A DNA stretch of 64,000 bases, taken from the NCBI GenBank assembly GCA_914767715.1, contig OU612067.1, positions 28,310,162 to 28,374,161 on the forward strand, read 5' to 3'. The position numbers and the translations under genes are program-made. Position 1 is the first letter of the stretch; each line of letters begins with the position of its first letter. The notes beneath the pieces were generated by a model, which saw only the letters and a list, made by a program, of their open reading frames with translations, had not been told where the DNA came from and made no database searches. This stretch comes from Membranipora membranacea (lineage: Eukaryota; Bryozoa; Gymnolaemata; Cheilostomatida; Membraniporidae). Shown here piece after piece: positions 47,091-57,639 of the stretch.

Positions 47091-50000
47091 ATGGCCAGTG
47101 CTCATGGTTTCTATGGCCAATGCCAATTGTGTGACTGCGATTACATGGGATCAGCCAACCACAGCTGTGGATGTGGTCATTCAGCATCTCATCATGTAAG
47201 TCAACTGGAGGACATGTTTCACAATAAGTATATATATATATATTTTTTTTTTTATATAATTTATAGTAATACTACTAGTATATTATGTATTGTATGTGTG
47301 TATGCAATAAACTTCTTGGTGTATAATGTATGTTGTATTGTTGTTAAGTATGATGAATGTAATAGACAGGCTGTTGTGCTGAAGACATGTCTGTAAATAA
47401 ATCGCCATCCGCCACACTGTCTCTGTAAAAGGGACAACCGCCTGTGCCTGATATACCCATCCGATCCGGCAGTGCTAACTGGCCATCCATTTCACCTACA
47501 TTAATCTCAAAGGGTGACTGTTGACATCCGGATAAGTTTGTTGCCCTGATAGTAATTAATGTCTACAATCCATCCTCCTCTGTTACAAACCCATCCACAT
47601 CTATTGAATAGCCTAAGTGTCTGGATGCCTATAGGCATCCAGCGGTTGTCCGAGTGCCAACAGATGCCTAATTTGGCAACCACTGAACGCCGGGCGGACA
47701 TCCAGCGGTTGCCAAACAGGCATCCGGACGGGTGCTTAGCGCAGCTTAGTATAGATAGTAGAGTTGGCTGATGCCGGACTAAACTGTAACCGTAGCACAT
47801 CACACCAGTATTGGATATACAAACATGATTGGTGATTGGTATTGGAAAGTTTGGAACTCTATATAGTATTATGGTGATATGGGTCTTAGACCACAACCAG
47901 GTTAATTCATTAAGGTTGGTCCTCATTGTCCCAGATGACTATATTGGATCGCCTTTCCTTCCCAGTCTTATGCTTATGTTCACATTACAAAACTCATCTC
48001 AGTGTAGCAATTAGGTTTTTGTCTGGAATGAAGATTGTGTTCACATTGTCTAGGATCTTCCAAGATCGTCCCTAGAACATGTTGGTTCCCTCTGTGGTGC
48101 TGGAGCGATATTGCAAAAGTCAGGTAGGCGAGAGGCCAGAGCAGGTTTGATACCAGACTTATGCAATATCCTTCCGCCACCACAGAGGGAACAAACTTGT
48201 TCTGGATTATTCCAGGTCATCCCTATCCTGTGACTACGTAGTACCCAGGTGTAAAATGAGTCTGAGACAGTATCTGAAAAGTTTGACGCTTACAAACTCT
48301 TCCAATACTCTCCCAGACTCATTATTATTGCTGGGCCAGTCTTTAGTCTCAGTCATCTACAAGCAGCCTGGAACTAGGCACTCTTATTGTGTGGGGCCAA
48401 CATGGCCTAATGACCATTATGATGTGGTATGGGATGATAAGTATGTAGGGCCTAGCTATCCCATGTGTCAATTGATTGATTCGATTCTCAATTAACCCTG
48501 TTCTGAAAGGTACATAACGTTAGCTCTATGAAAATCAAAGGTTAAGTGCTCTGTGTATTGATATCAATACAAGTTTTTTGTTTTGCACATCTCAAGCCTG
48601 CCTCACAACGTATCAAGGCTGCATCACAACACGTCTTATGAGCCCTCACGCACCAATCACCAGCAACTAAACAAGGTGTCCAATCAGAATTGATTGGAAT
48701 TGGAATCTTTTGCTTTAGTTTTGCTCAATCTAATGTTTCATATTGTTTACAGATACCTCTGCTTGCATGTGCTAGGAATGACTGTCTTTGTAACAGGTTC
48801 ACATCAACAGATGCAATACCTCAATGTTATAGCTGTTTGCATGGTACTGTTGAACATCAAATAGAGCAAAGAGGTGAGCAGCTATAGCCATGATGTGTAT
48901 TGGCTGGTGATCTAGTAGACCTTGCCTATCAACATTAATTATCATACAATACAATTGTTACTGTAACTGCCAGGTGCAATCAACAGAGCTAAATCGCTTA
49001 TTTTTTTACCACTTAAAGGAGTCAATCCCTAATCTAGTAGTCTCTCACAACAATTTGTAAATTACTGATGAGTATGACAGGTAGTGTGTAATAACCAAAG
49101 CAATCAAAGAAACTGGTTATTAGAATGATCTTATTCTCTGATACTTGTAGGTGACATTGAGTTCAATCAGTTAAAAGCATGGGTTGCTCAGGGAATTTCC
49201 CAAACAGATATGACTCATCTGTATTCCAAAAAGTTTGGATACACCATAAGGTAAATATATTAGCTATTTTAGTATTTTTGTAAATGACTCTGAGTTGTTC
49301 TCTCTGGTAAGGATGTAAATGTATAGGAAGGGGCCAGCCACAAGAGATTGCACTGTAATGTTTGACTGAATCAAAATTTGCATTGAATGGCTGTTTGCTA
49401 TACGTATACCACACCATTGCTATGAGATTATTGTCATGGATATTGATCAATATTCTCTCACTTATGCTGCTCTTATTTTTTAGCTTGCGTTCGCTGCAAA
49501 GGAAGTTGTCCGATTATTGTTTGAGAGTCACTGACCGGAATGTGACCGATGAACAGATAATGACCTCCATAAGGGTGTGTATTTTTTTTCTCTTGGCCAA
49601 TAGTTCCTGTTAAAATCACAATGTTATTTCCATATAGTTTCATGCTCCTACCTATCTCCATTACTTACTTTAATCAGTGGGGGCCTATTCATTTTATCCA
49701 TGTCTTGTGTTTCATCACGAACATGTGAATGAAATTTCATCTGAGCTGAAGACTATGCAGCCTTCAAGCTGAACTTCTTCACCACAAAGTTTGGTTATCC
49801 AAATAAGTATTTTCTCCCATCAAATCACTCTGTTGCCAGTATTTTCAAGAGAATATTTTTCCATGAGCTGTATTTACCTGATTGAAGATTTGAAGAATTT
49901 TTGTGGTTGACACGTAAATAAGTTATATATCTGATATCAAAGGTTAACACAGGTCACAAGTGATTTCACATACGTGACTTTACCGTCTTGCTGTGTGTTA

Positions 50001-50907
50001 TATCGGTAGTCTGAACTACAGACAATGTATTTCCCTGGCTACACACAAAATTTGAAATTCAAGCAATGAAAAAAAAAATTTCCTTTTTTCATCCTCATAT
50101 TCAGTCCAATTTCCCACATTGCAAGCGACGTTTAACTTGAAGAACTATGTATCTTGTCATTTTGCGAATCATCAGTCATGTAAGTGACATCTGATTGGAT
50201 CAAGACTCTTACTTCCTTTTATCGAAACATCTGTTGCAGCTTGAAGTTGGCAATGGCATAAAAGGATATCATACCATGCACAAAGTTCTAAGGTCCAAAT
50301 ATGGTCTGTTAGTTTCAAGGTAGGATTCACTGAAATATTGTTAGGATATACCCTTGTGTACCTGTAGTGCCAGTTTGACTAGACATCAGTAAGCCCTTTA
50401 AGAATCTGACACTGGTGAATGCTAAAAACAACCACAAATCTTAAGAAAGAAAACAATTGCAAATTACAAAATTCATTTCCATTTTTTTTAAATGATAATA
50501 TTGCAACTTCTCAGTTTTGTGCCGAAGTAGATTGACCATATTGTGGGTCGCTATTGCTGTTTCCATCTGAAGTCAAAAAGCCATTGCACATCCCTACTGG
50601 TGTCTTTTCACAACAACATGGTACAGCTGGGTATTCCAGTTGTTGTCTTTTTGCCATATAATTGCTGTGATCATGTTATAGCAGAAGTATATGCCTGTTG
50701 TTTACTGGTAATATATATTTACTGATGTTGTTTCATCTCATTTGTCAGTGTAACTTAAGTCTAGGTCTGCGTGTTTTGCACTTTAGGAGCAGGGTTCATT
50801 ATCTGATGCGGTCTCATGAAGATATACCGAAGGGAAGAGACCCTAAGATCGTTGGTCGGCGATACGACACAAAACCATTCATTTTTGAGGTGAGTTCTCT
50901 TCATTAA
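47091..50907 (+). CDS. Gene 7: Cys-rich protein with integrase-like N-terminal (HTH) region, no catalytic core seen
   Basis: Exons 47091-47195, 48753-48873, 49151-49250, 49484-49574, 50240-50319 and 50787-50889 all join in one frame; reading past the last donor stops at 50905-50907, about 205 residues. The N-terminus is cysteine/histidine-rich (CQLCDCDYMGSANHSCGCGH, then ACARNDCLC and QCYSCLHG), probably metal-binding, family unassigned. From exon 3 (FNQLKAWVAQGIS, IRLRSLQRKLSDY, GIKGYHTMHKVLRSKYGLLV, SRSRVHYLMR, GRRYDT) it resembles the helix-turn-helix region in front of the DDE core of a metazoan integrase-like gene family. No DDE core was found downstream; 51.0-53.2 kb is repeat debris. 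Multiple introns favour a host gene over a live transposon. It might continue in exons I missed. Confidence 0.6.
47369..47752. mobile_element. Repeat element with GCATCCGG motifs, copy 2
   Basis: Begins GGCTGTTGTGCTGAAG and ends GGGTGCTTAGCGCAGCTTAG; interior matches 43.33-43.80 kb (GCCATCCGCCACAC; GACATCCAGCGGTTGCCAAA). Lies in intron 1 of gene 7. Confidence 0.6.
48072..48203. mobile_element. Short foldback MITE in gene 7 intron 1
   Basis: Ends AGAACATGTTGGTTCCCTCT and the inverted GAGGGAACAAACTTGTTCT, each next to CTGTGGTG-like text; an inner GCGATATTGC / GCAATATCC inversion continues the palindrome. Shares CCTCTGTGGTG with the 322-400 region. Confidence 0.65.
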
Positions 50908-52689
50908 TTGTTAATGTTTTCAAGTTTAGATTCTATATATATTACGTTGTCTAAATATCATCAATCTGTGAATCAAGCAACTTGTATATACATAGAATAC
51001 CGACAATGGTTCTGATTATGAAATTTTTACTATATTGCATACTGCTCAATCAGATAATTTGAGACGCACTGAACTGCTCATCAAATATTATGATTTTTAA
51101 TCTGTTTTGAATTCGGAGTATACAACAGACTTTGGGACAGGCTAAATTGCTCTTATTGACTCAGTTAATTGGACCTAGAAAATGGGTTGTATACTCGTAG
51201 CCACTTGTGCATATCAATATTGGTTAACCTATAACTTCAGGAAAGTGGTCCTTTTAACATCCTGATCAGCCTAATATTACATGAAAGGCTCTGGAGATAG
51301 GGACACAGTCAAACAGGTTGTCAGGTGCAGATAAGCAAATCACCAGCTCGTAATCACCTTTCCTCATAGGGAACAGAACAATAAGCAGATAACTCTTAGC
51401 CTCCTCGCTCTCTGCCAACTGTAGATCTTTAAATACATGGAAGCTAGCAGAGTTAGAAGTATTATGTTGAAATTCATAAGCCCAATCATCTGTCTCACTG
51501 ATGAAACATCTTAAATCAATGGATATACAGGCTTTTCTGTCATCCCTAAGAGCGTATAGGTGGAGGCGACATTATTCTCCTTCAAAATCATCTAAGTGCA
51601 GCCATTGCGTGTTCAGAGACAACCTGCACATGCTCGGCAATATGAGTGAAAATAACATCAAACCATATTTCGCCAAAAATGTTGGCTACATATACCATTC
51701 TACCAATACTGACCAATCTAAGACACCGGATTACCTCATCACCACAAATCTCCACAAATCACCACCATCTCCACAAATAAATACTCATCAGCCTGCTGAT
51801 TTCAACAAGCTACCAACGAACAACTTGTGTTAACAATTCGCCCTTACAGATCCAATCAAACTTGGCATAATAATAAATTAGATTCAGATCTCAGTGATGT
51901 CAAATAATATCCACAGGCTGTCAAACTTGCTCCCTTGACTGAGAATGCACAGCCCAAAGTCCCTATAAAATATATATGCAGCGACATGTCAAGCCCACTG
52001 GATAACATCTGTTATTTAAAAAACCAACGTAGCAAGGGACAAGGCATTTAATAAAAAAAGCCCAGGCTACAAATCACTAAGAACTACTGCTAAACGAATA
52101 ATCTGGACAAGTAAAAGAAAATTTGTAGCCGACCATGCTCAACAAGCCCAAGAACGCTAAAAAGTGTTGGGAAACTGATAAGAAAATCACCACCAACTGC
52201 CAGCTTGCTCCACTGTAACGCCCAGCCCCAGCTTGCTCCACTGTAACGACCAGGGCCCAAAATGTCCCAGATCAATTAAATCATTCACCTACGCATACTT
52301 AAAGAAATATCAATAGCATAGCTTGCCAAAATAAAGTGCAGCCCTTTACTAAAAAAGAAAGCTAAAATAATACCCATTGATGTGTGATCATCATGTAGCA
52401 GATCTTTAAACTGCACAGTCCACCTTGAGGTTTAGACAGAGAAGCAACTATTTGTGGGCCTGCTGCAAGATACGCAGAGAAACATTGGATAAACCACTCC
52501 TACACACTAAAACTCAGCTTTCCTATCTCCTTTGTTGGTGAGCTATACATTGGATTTGTTTCTTACAAGTAGTGCAGCATGGCAATGTCATTTGGTTTCC
52601 TTGTTTGTTTTCCTAATTTTCCCCAGTAATAAGTATAATTTTAGGGATCATATCATTATAAAGACCAATAATTCGAACTTGTCATCATT
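50908..52689. other. Repeat debris, probable LINE remains in the 3' part
   Basis: No exon recognised. A 110-residue frame at 51501-51833 has no domain. Around 52015-52140 the decoded text (RSKARDKAFN, TAKRIIWTSKRKF) is compatible with the linker before a LINE reverse transcriptase, but it is too decayed to be sure. Two copies of CAGCTTGCTCCACTGTAACG occur at 52200-52250. Confidence 0.4.
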
Positions 52690-52990
52690 AAAAGTAGTAC
52701 CCCGTAAACCCTAGGACAACACAAGGACTATCGCCCTATACATAGGAAAACTTGCCGAGCAAAATTTTGTTAATACACTCTGGAATGAATTGGCGGATAT
52801 GATTGAGCAAAATCAATATGCTTACCAACGCAAAATAGGAACCGTGATTGCTTTGTTACAACTTATTGACGTCATCACTAGTGACCTCGACCAATCTAAC
52901 ATCAAATAATTATACTTAACTAGCCTCTCTTGACTTGCCCTCTTAATGATTTTATTTCAAACCAATCCACCACTCATTTTAGAATGATTG
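52690..52990 (+). mobile_element. Decayed LINE reverse-transcriptase fragment
   Basis: Translated pieces read TIALYIGKLAEQNF, then NTLWNELADMIEQNQYAYQR and TVIALLQLIDVITSDLDQSN, which follow the order of the first reverse-transcriptase blocks of non-LTR elements (the conserved NQ-aromatic block, then the T-x-A-L helix). The frame is broken by stops and a shift soon after. Not functional. Confidence 0.6.
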
Positions 52991-53211
52991 CCAAAGACAG
53001 TGACGTCCCAATCAAAAAAATTGTTATACCGGAGATTCTCTCGATGCCATACCGATTTTAGATCGTTCAAAGTTAAAGCTGGAAAAATGTGCCTATAGCT
53101 TTTTTACTTTTTATATGAATTATTTTAACCAGAAAACCGAGCCTTTTAAGTTCACCATTCAAATAGTATCATTGTTACCACAAATGTTACAGGAATGTAG
53201 AAATAAACATA

Positions 53212-53816
53212 CCGTAATCCCTCACCTATAGATCGCGATTTATAAGTGAAGGCGGCTGTAAGAGAGTAGCATATAGACGCGACTATCATTTGAAGCATTT
53301 TTATATTTAGCTTGGACTAAAACCTAGTACAATCACTGAAGCTGAATAGCTCAGTGGTAGAGTGTGCGACTTGTAATCATGAAGTTGTGAGTTCCAAACC
53401 CACTGAGGGCAGTTTTTTTCCCCAAAACTACTCATTTGTAGTGAGTGAATGTGTGCCACAAAATTCAAATTTTTCAACAATCAGCATATCATATCTCTCT
53501 CACAGTCTTTCAAAATAAATAAAACATGCCAAGAACCTCATACACCATTCAGCAGAAACTGGAAGTATTGAGAACAGTTGAAAAGAATAACAACCTTGAC
53601 AAGACTGCAAGGGAAATGAACATTAATAGACGCTTGATTCAAAGATGGAGAGCTTCTGAACATCAACTACTGATATGATTCACTTATAAGACACGGTGTC
53701 TTATAGCTGTGGGGTGTCTTATAGCTGTGGGGTGTCTTATAACTGGAGCATTATTATTTTTTCTGAGGGGGATGATTCACTTATAAGTCCGGTGACTTAT
53801 AGGTGAGGTTTTACGG
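53212..53816 (+). mobile_element. Internally deleted pogo-like element with HTH ORF and tRNA-like core
   Basis: Ends CCGTAATCCCTCACCTATA and TATAGGTGAGGTTTTACGG are inverted with small differences, and TA sits on both sides (53210-53211, 53817-53818), as for Tc1/mariner/pogo. From ATG 53526 to the stop at about 53679 is a ~51-residue frame: YTIQQKLEVLRTVEKNN, TAREMNINRRLIQRWRASE, a Psq/CENP-B-type helix-turn-helix as in pogo-like transposases. The DDE part is gone. A tRNA-like segment lies at 53341-53410. Inside the right end, CTTATAGCTGTGGGGTGT is repeated. Confidence 0.75.
53341..53410 (+). repeat. tRNA-like sequence, Thr-like anticodon
   Basis: Starts GCTGAATAGCTCAGTGGTAG (A-box arm), has an anticodon-loop-like CTTGTAATC (TGT), and a degenerate T arm GAGTTCCAAACCCAC. 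The acceptor halves do not pair well and the B box deviates, so a functional tRNA is unlikely. Its start is almost identical to the tRNA-like core of the hAT-like element at 28.6-29.0 kb. Confidence 0.5.
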
Positions 53817-54051
53817 TAACATAAATGGCTTCAACCTCAAAACCGGAGGGTACATGAGTTGTGCCCCTTTAAATTAGGAAGCACAACTCTACATAATTCT
53901 GACTCTGTGGCAAACTATTTTGTTAACTGATTTATAATTGGTTGGGAATGTGATCAGCTACTCCTATTTTACTTTTTGTTTGGGGAAGATGATTATTTAT
54001 CAAGTTTCCAGTTTGTGTTCACTATAAATCTTTCTTTTCATATGATAATGA

Positions 54052-56573
54052 ATGATGGCATTCACTACAACTAAATCATGCTTCTTCAAACACTGCATTT
54101 CAACATCATTGACTAGTTCTGACATAACATTTCATTCTATACCTGCAAAACTAGCTCATCTCTATCTTTATCAAAGTGGATGGTATCTAGATTTTGAATT
54201 ACAAAGATTCTGCGATATAGGTTTCACTCGTTTCAAAGTGTGTTCTCTGCATTTTGACAAGCAAGATTTTACCTATACTGTGAAGAAGGGATGCTCTCTA
54301 ACAAAATGCCTCAAACATGGGGTAGTTCCTCAGCAATTTTCAGATAAAAAGCACATGTCAACCCAAACAGATACTATTATAGAGAGCTGTAGGTCTACTC
54401 AAACTGTGTTGGAGGTGTGCACAGCTGATACCCAGACTGATAATGTAAAGGTGAGGTATATAGTAACATAACCCAGCAGTGCCACCCAATAACTGCTGCC
54501 GTATATATAATGTATAATCATCTAAAGGCACTTGCCCACAGATCTGGCAACGGTTGTATTTCAAGTTAATGACCCCTATCCTGATGGAATGACCAATATA
54601 TCAGCAAATTCACTTCAACCTGTACCCTTTGAGGGAAGTTGATTTCTGAAAACAGACAACACACCATGTAGTGACGAGTTGACACACAAGATTATTCAAG
54701 AAGCTACAGCAATGGTTCATCTGTGTTTTGCAGTATACCAAACCTGAGCTCATGCACTCAACCTCTGTAGAGGCTGGCCTCAAGCGTCTCAGGACGTTGA
54801 TGGAGGAGCAAGAGCCTGAGATACCTGCAAAGGTAGATTGAGTGAGCCATTTTATACTGACTTGTTTCTGTTCCATGTCGGCTATAATTTTTTGTATGCC
54901 AATATTGCTTGACCGCTATATTCAAATATTGATCTAAGCGGCCCACAACAAAAGCCGCTGAGATAAGATATTGTCTAACGTACCACTTCTTTGAGTTAGG
55001 TACAATGATTTGCTTTTGCATCTATCACAAGTGGTGTTTTTATTGGCCAGGTGAAAATTTCTGATAAAAAAAATAAAAGTCGTCGGGTGATTATTAACAA
55101 TTGGAGCTTGTCTTGACAAGCATATTTTTTTACCCACACATAATATATGGCGTGAAATTTTGGTGCCACGCAGCCCAACATATTAATTCCTTTACTTCAA
55201 AAAGCAATTTTGCCTTTAATTTTAAAAATCCCTCCACATAAACCTGTTTCAACAAATTTAAAAATACTTAAAATAATACCAATTTTCATGCTTTTTAAAT
55301 ACTGCTATCTCCTTTTATTTCTAAAACAAGTCCATGAGAAGGAAATTACTACAAAAATCCATAAAAATGAAAAAAACGCTATCATAAATCATTTTCCAAC
55401 CTCTCCGGGCAAACAACTGGAGAGGGGAAAGGTTGCTGTCTGCTAGATGGGGTACAGTCATTCAACAGCTATATTATGGGGGAAGAGGAGGTCGGGCCTT
55501 CCGGTCTGCGAGATCAGTGGTTTGGGTTCCCCTGGTTTTCTGGCCGAACCCAGTGGTCTCGGTTCTCTTCAATCGGGTGGTCACCGCACTAGTCTTGGCT
55601 CTCAGGCATAGACAAACAGACCACACCGCTGTGTTCTTTTTTCATATTTGAAATAATTTTATCAATTATTATTTATTTATTGCAGAAAACCGTTGATGTA
55701 TGCAGTGACATATCCACCGGTCCATTTCATCAGTCTACCGAAAGCCACATATTTTGTTATGTAGTCATGCATCTAAAGTCCATCTTCAGTACCAAGGAAA
55801 CTCAATCATGGTGTTTTCAATACGAGGGGAAAGTAATACAGCACTAAAATAATACATTACTCAACTTGTTTTGCAGGACGTTGGTTGCGGGACGACGATT
55901 GACAGAACTAAGCATGACTTTAGAAACCTATCTGAGTGTAATAAAAGGAGGAAAACCACTGAGTCTTCACAACATGTTGGTAAGAAGTACACTCGAACAA
56001 AGTGGCCCATGTCCAACTCCCCATTGCAGCCAGCTCTTGATGCTTTAAATAACTCGAGTCTCAACAATGATTTTACACTGTACACTTCTTAAACAAACCT
56101 ATGAAAATCAGCCCAAGTCCTGTAGACGCAACGTACTCCGATATGTAGACTGAATGCTCTTTTCACTTCTGTCCTATGGGATAGGCCTAGATGAACCCAG
56201 CCTGCTTAGGTTATACATGGCTAATGTCAGATCTGTACTGTGCTTTCCCTACATAGCTTAGTTATTTGTACTATATGAACACGAATCAATAGAGAGACAA
56301 TGAAACCCTAGCAGGATGATATGATTTTATATTCCGTTCAAAGATAAGTTGCTTTCTGTAAAAAAATCCAACTCTGTGTAGCAGTAAAGACTACACATCG
56401 CTGCTTTTATATTTTCATTGCCTTTTACAGACAAGGGTGAGGAAACCTCTATGACAGTAATGACAGAAGATCCAGCACACAATACACCAGATAGTACAGA
56501 ATTTCGTGTTACTAAAGATGAACCTGTGGACATTGAAATCAAATTGGAACCGGAAGAGGCTACCTACCACTAA
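54052..56573 (+). CDS. Gene 8: THAP-domain protein with TQT motifs
   Basis: Exons 54052-54450, 54734-54832, 55686-55760 (optional), 55877-55979 and 56431-56573 give a 272-residue frame. Exon 1 has THAP features: CFFKHC, a W (SGWYLDF), then VCSLHFDKQDF and CLKHGVVPQQF. It ends with three TQT motifs (MSTQTDT, RSTQTVL, ADTQTDN), the core of LC8 dynein-light-chain binding sites. Exon 4 has a basic KRRK patch. The final exon is acidic and ends DIEIKLEPEE, again a SUMO-type site. If the exon 4 donor is not used, the frame ends at 56092. THAP proteins bind DNA through this zinc domain; the target here is unknown. Unlike genes 1 and 2, no functional C2H2 fingers follow. Confidence 0.7.
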
Positions 56574-56603
56574 TTTATCGGGTTATTTGCATATGGATGT
56601 GAT

Positions 56604-56732
56604 AAGCCTTGGAAGTGCATTGAGTGCAGCTGAGCCTGCACACAGAAGATAAATCTACAGACTCACATGAGAACACACACTGGTGAGAAGCCGTATAAAT
56701 GTCCTCATATCCTTTGTGGTTATGCTGCAGAT
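56604..56732 (+). pseudogene. C2H2 zinc-finger relic after gene 8
   Basis: Reading from 56604: KPWKCIECS, stop (56631), ACTQKINLQTHMRTHTGEKP, YKCPH, then an insertion before CGYAAD. This is the fifth finger and the beginning of the last finger of the module in genes 1-4, with a stop and a disturbed final finger. Suggests gene 8 once was, or sits beside, a THAP + C2H2 gene like genes 1 and 2. Confidence 0.75.
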
Positions 56733-56789
56733 AGTCCTAGATAACTCATCTCAACTCAATTTCATCTTTCTTCTATCTCTTCGGATCTG

Positions 56790-57045
56790 AAACAAGGCCA
56801 GGAAACCTCTATGAAAGTCATGACGGAAGATGCAGCTTATGATACAGTATTTCATGTTACTAAAGACAAACCTGTGAACTTTGGTATCAAATTGAAACCT
56901 GAGGAGGCTTCCACTAATCAAACATGCCATTCAGATATTTAGGGAGTTGTGCTTCCTGAGAAACCAAGGCAGGTTATTGCTGAAGATGCCAATCACAAAG
57001 CTAGGCATTCACTTATAATCAAGCGAGAGTTTAACATTGAACTGA
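56790..57045 (+). pseudogene. Decayed duplicate of the gene 8 last exon
   Basis: QETSMKVMTEDAAYDT and VFHVTKDKPVNFGIKLKPEE align with EETSMTVMTEDPAHNT and FRVTKDEPVDIEIKLEPEE of gene 8 exon 5. The SUMO-type glutamate is lost (IKLKP). After a TAG the frame goes on with SLIIKREFNIEL, which again contains I-K-x-E. Confidence 0.65.
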
Positions 57046-57639
57046 TGACCAGATGGGAAGTGTTGATTTTTCTTTAACTTTATTTAAGTGTTATTTGTTT
57101 CACTTTCAAAAAATTTTGTTGGATTTCTCAGTTTTTTGGTCCCCTGATGTAGAAACTGGCTCTGAATATCTATCCTTCATAATGAGACCCTGCCCAAAGA
57201 AGTTTCAGTGGCTTTGTTTGTAATATAAAGCTTATCAGAGCTTATCAACACATGATGACATTAATCGGCAATCTGGGAATCAATTCATTTCTGTTTACTG
57301 AAATAATACCTATAAAAAACTAATCAACCTGGATATAAAATGATCATAGCCAATCTAATGTCTGGTTCACACAGAAATCCAGGAAGTTAAGGCAGCCGAG
57401 GATCGGCTATAGATAACTTAGAGTAAACATACTGAGAGCTTGTGAGTCACATGTTTGGTCTCAACACATAAAGAGAAACTGTCATCTGAGTTATGGTTAT
57501 AACAGCTCATTACATCAATAAAACACTTAATAGCTCAAACAGATTCTTAGAAACTCAAGTTTCGCTTTGAATGTGGAAGTAGAAGATCAGTACCAGATTC
57601 ATTTACAGCTTATCTGGCGGCGAGGGAAGAAGTGAAGAA
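57046..57639. other. Intergenic, upstream of gene 9
   Basis: About 600 bases before the gene 9 start codon; no exon or clear promoter motif recognised. Confidence 0.4.

Noticed and set aside
48256-48495. 79-residue + strand frame in gene 7 intron 1
   Set aside because: No domain; does not join gene 7 exons, which fit together without it.
51501-51833. 110-residue + strand frame as a gene 7 catalytic exon
   Set aside because: No integrase core motif could be read in it; region looks like repeat debris.
53341-53410. Functional tRNA-Thr gene
   Set aside because: Acceptor stem does not pair and the B box is degenerate; it lies in a transposon. The other tRNA-like segments were treated the same way.
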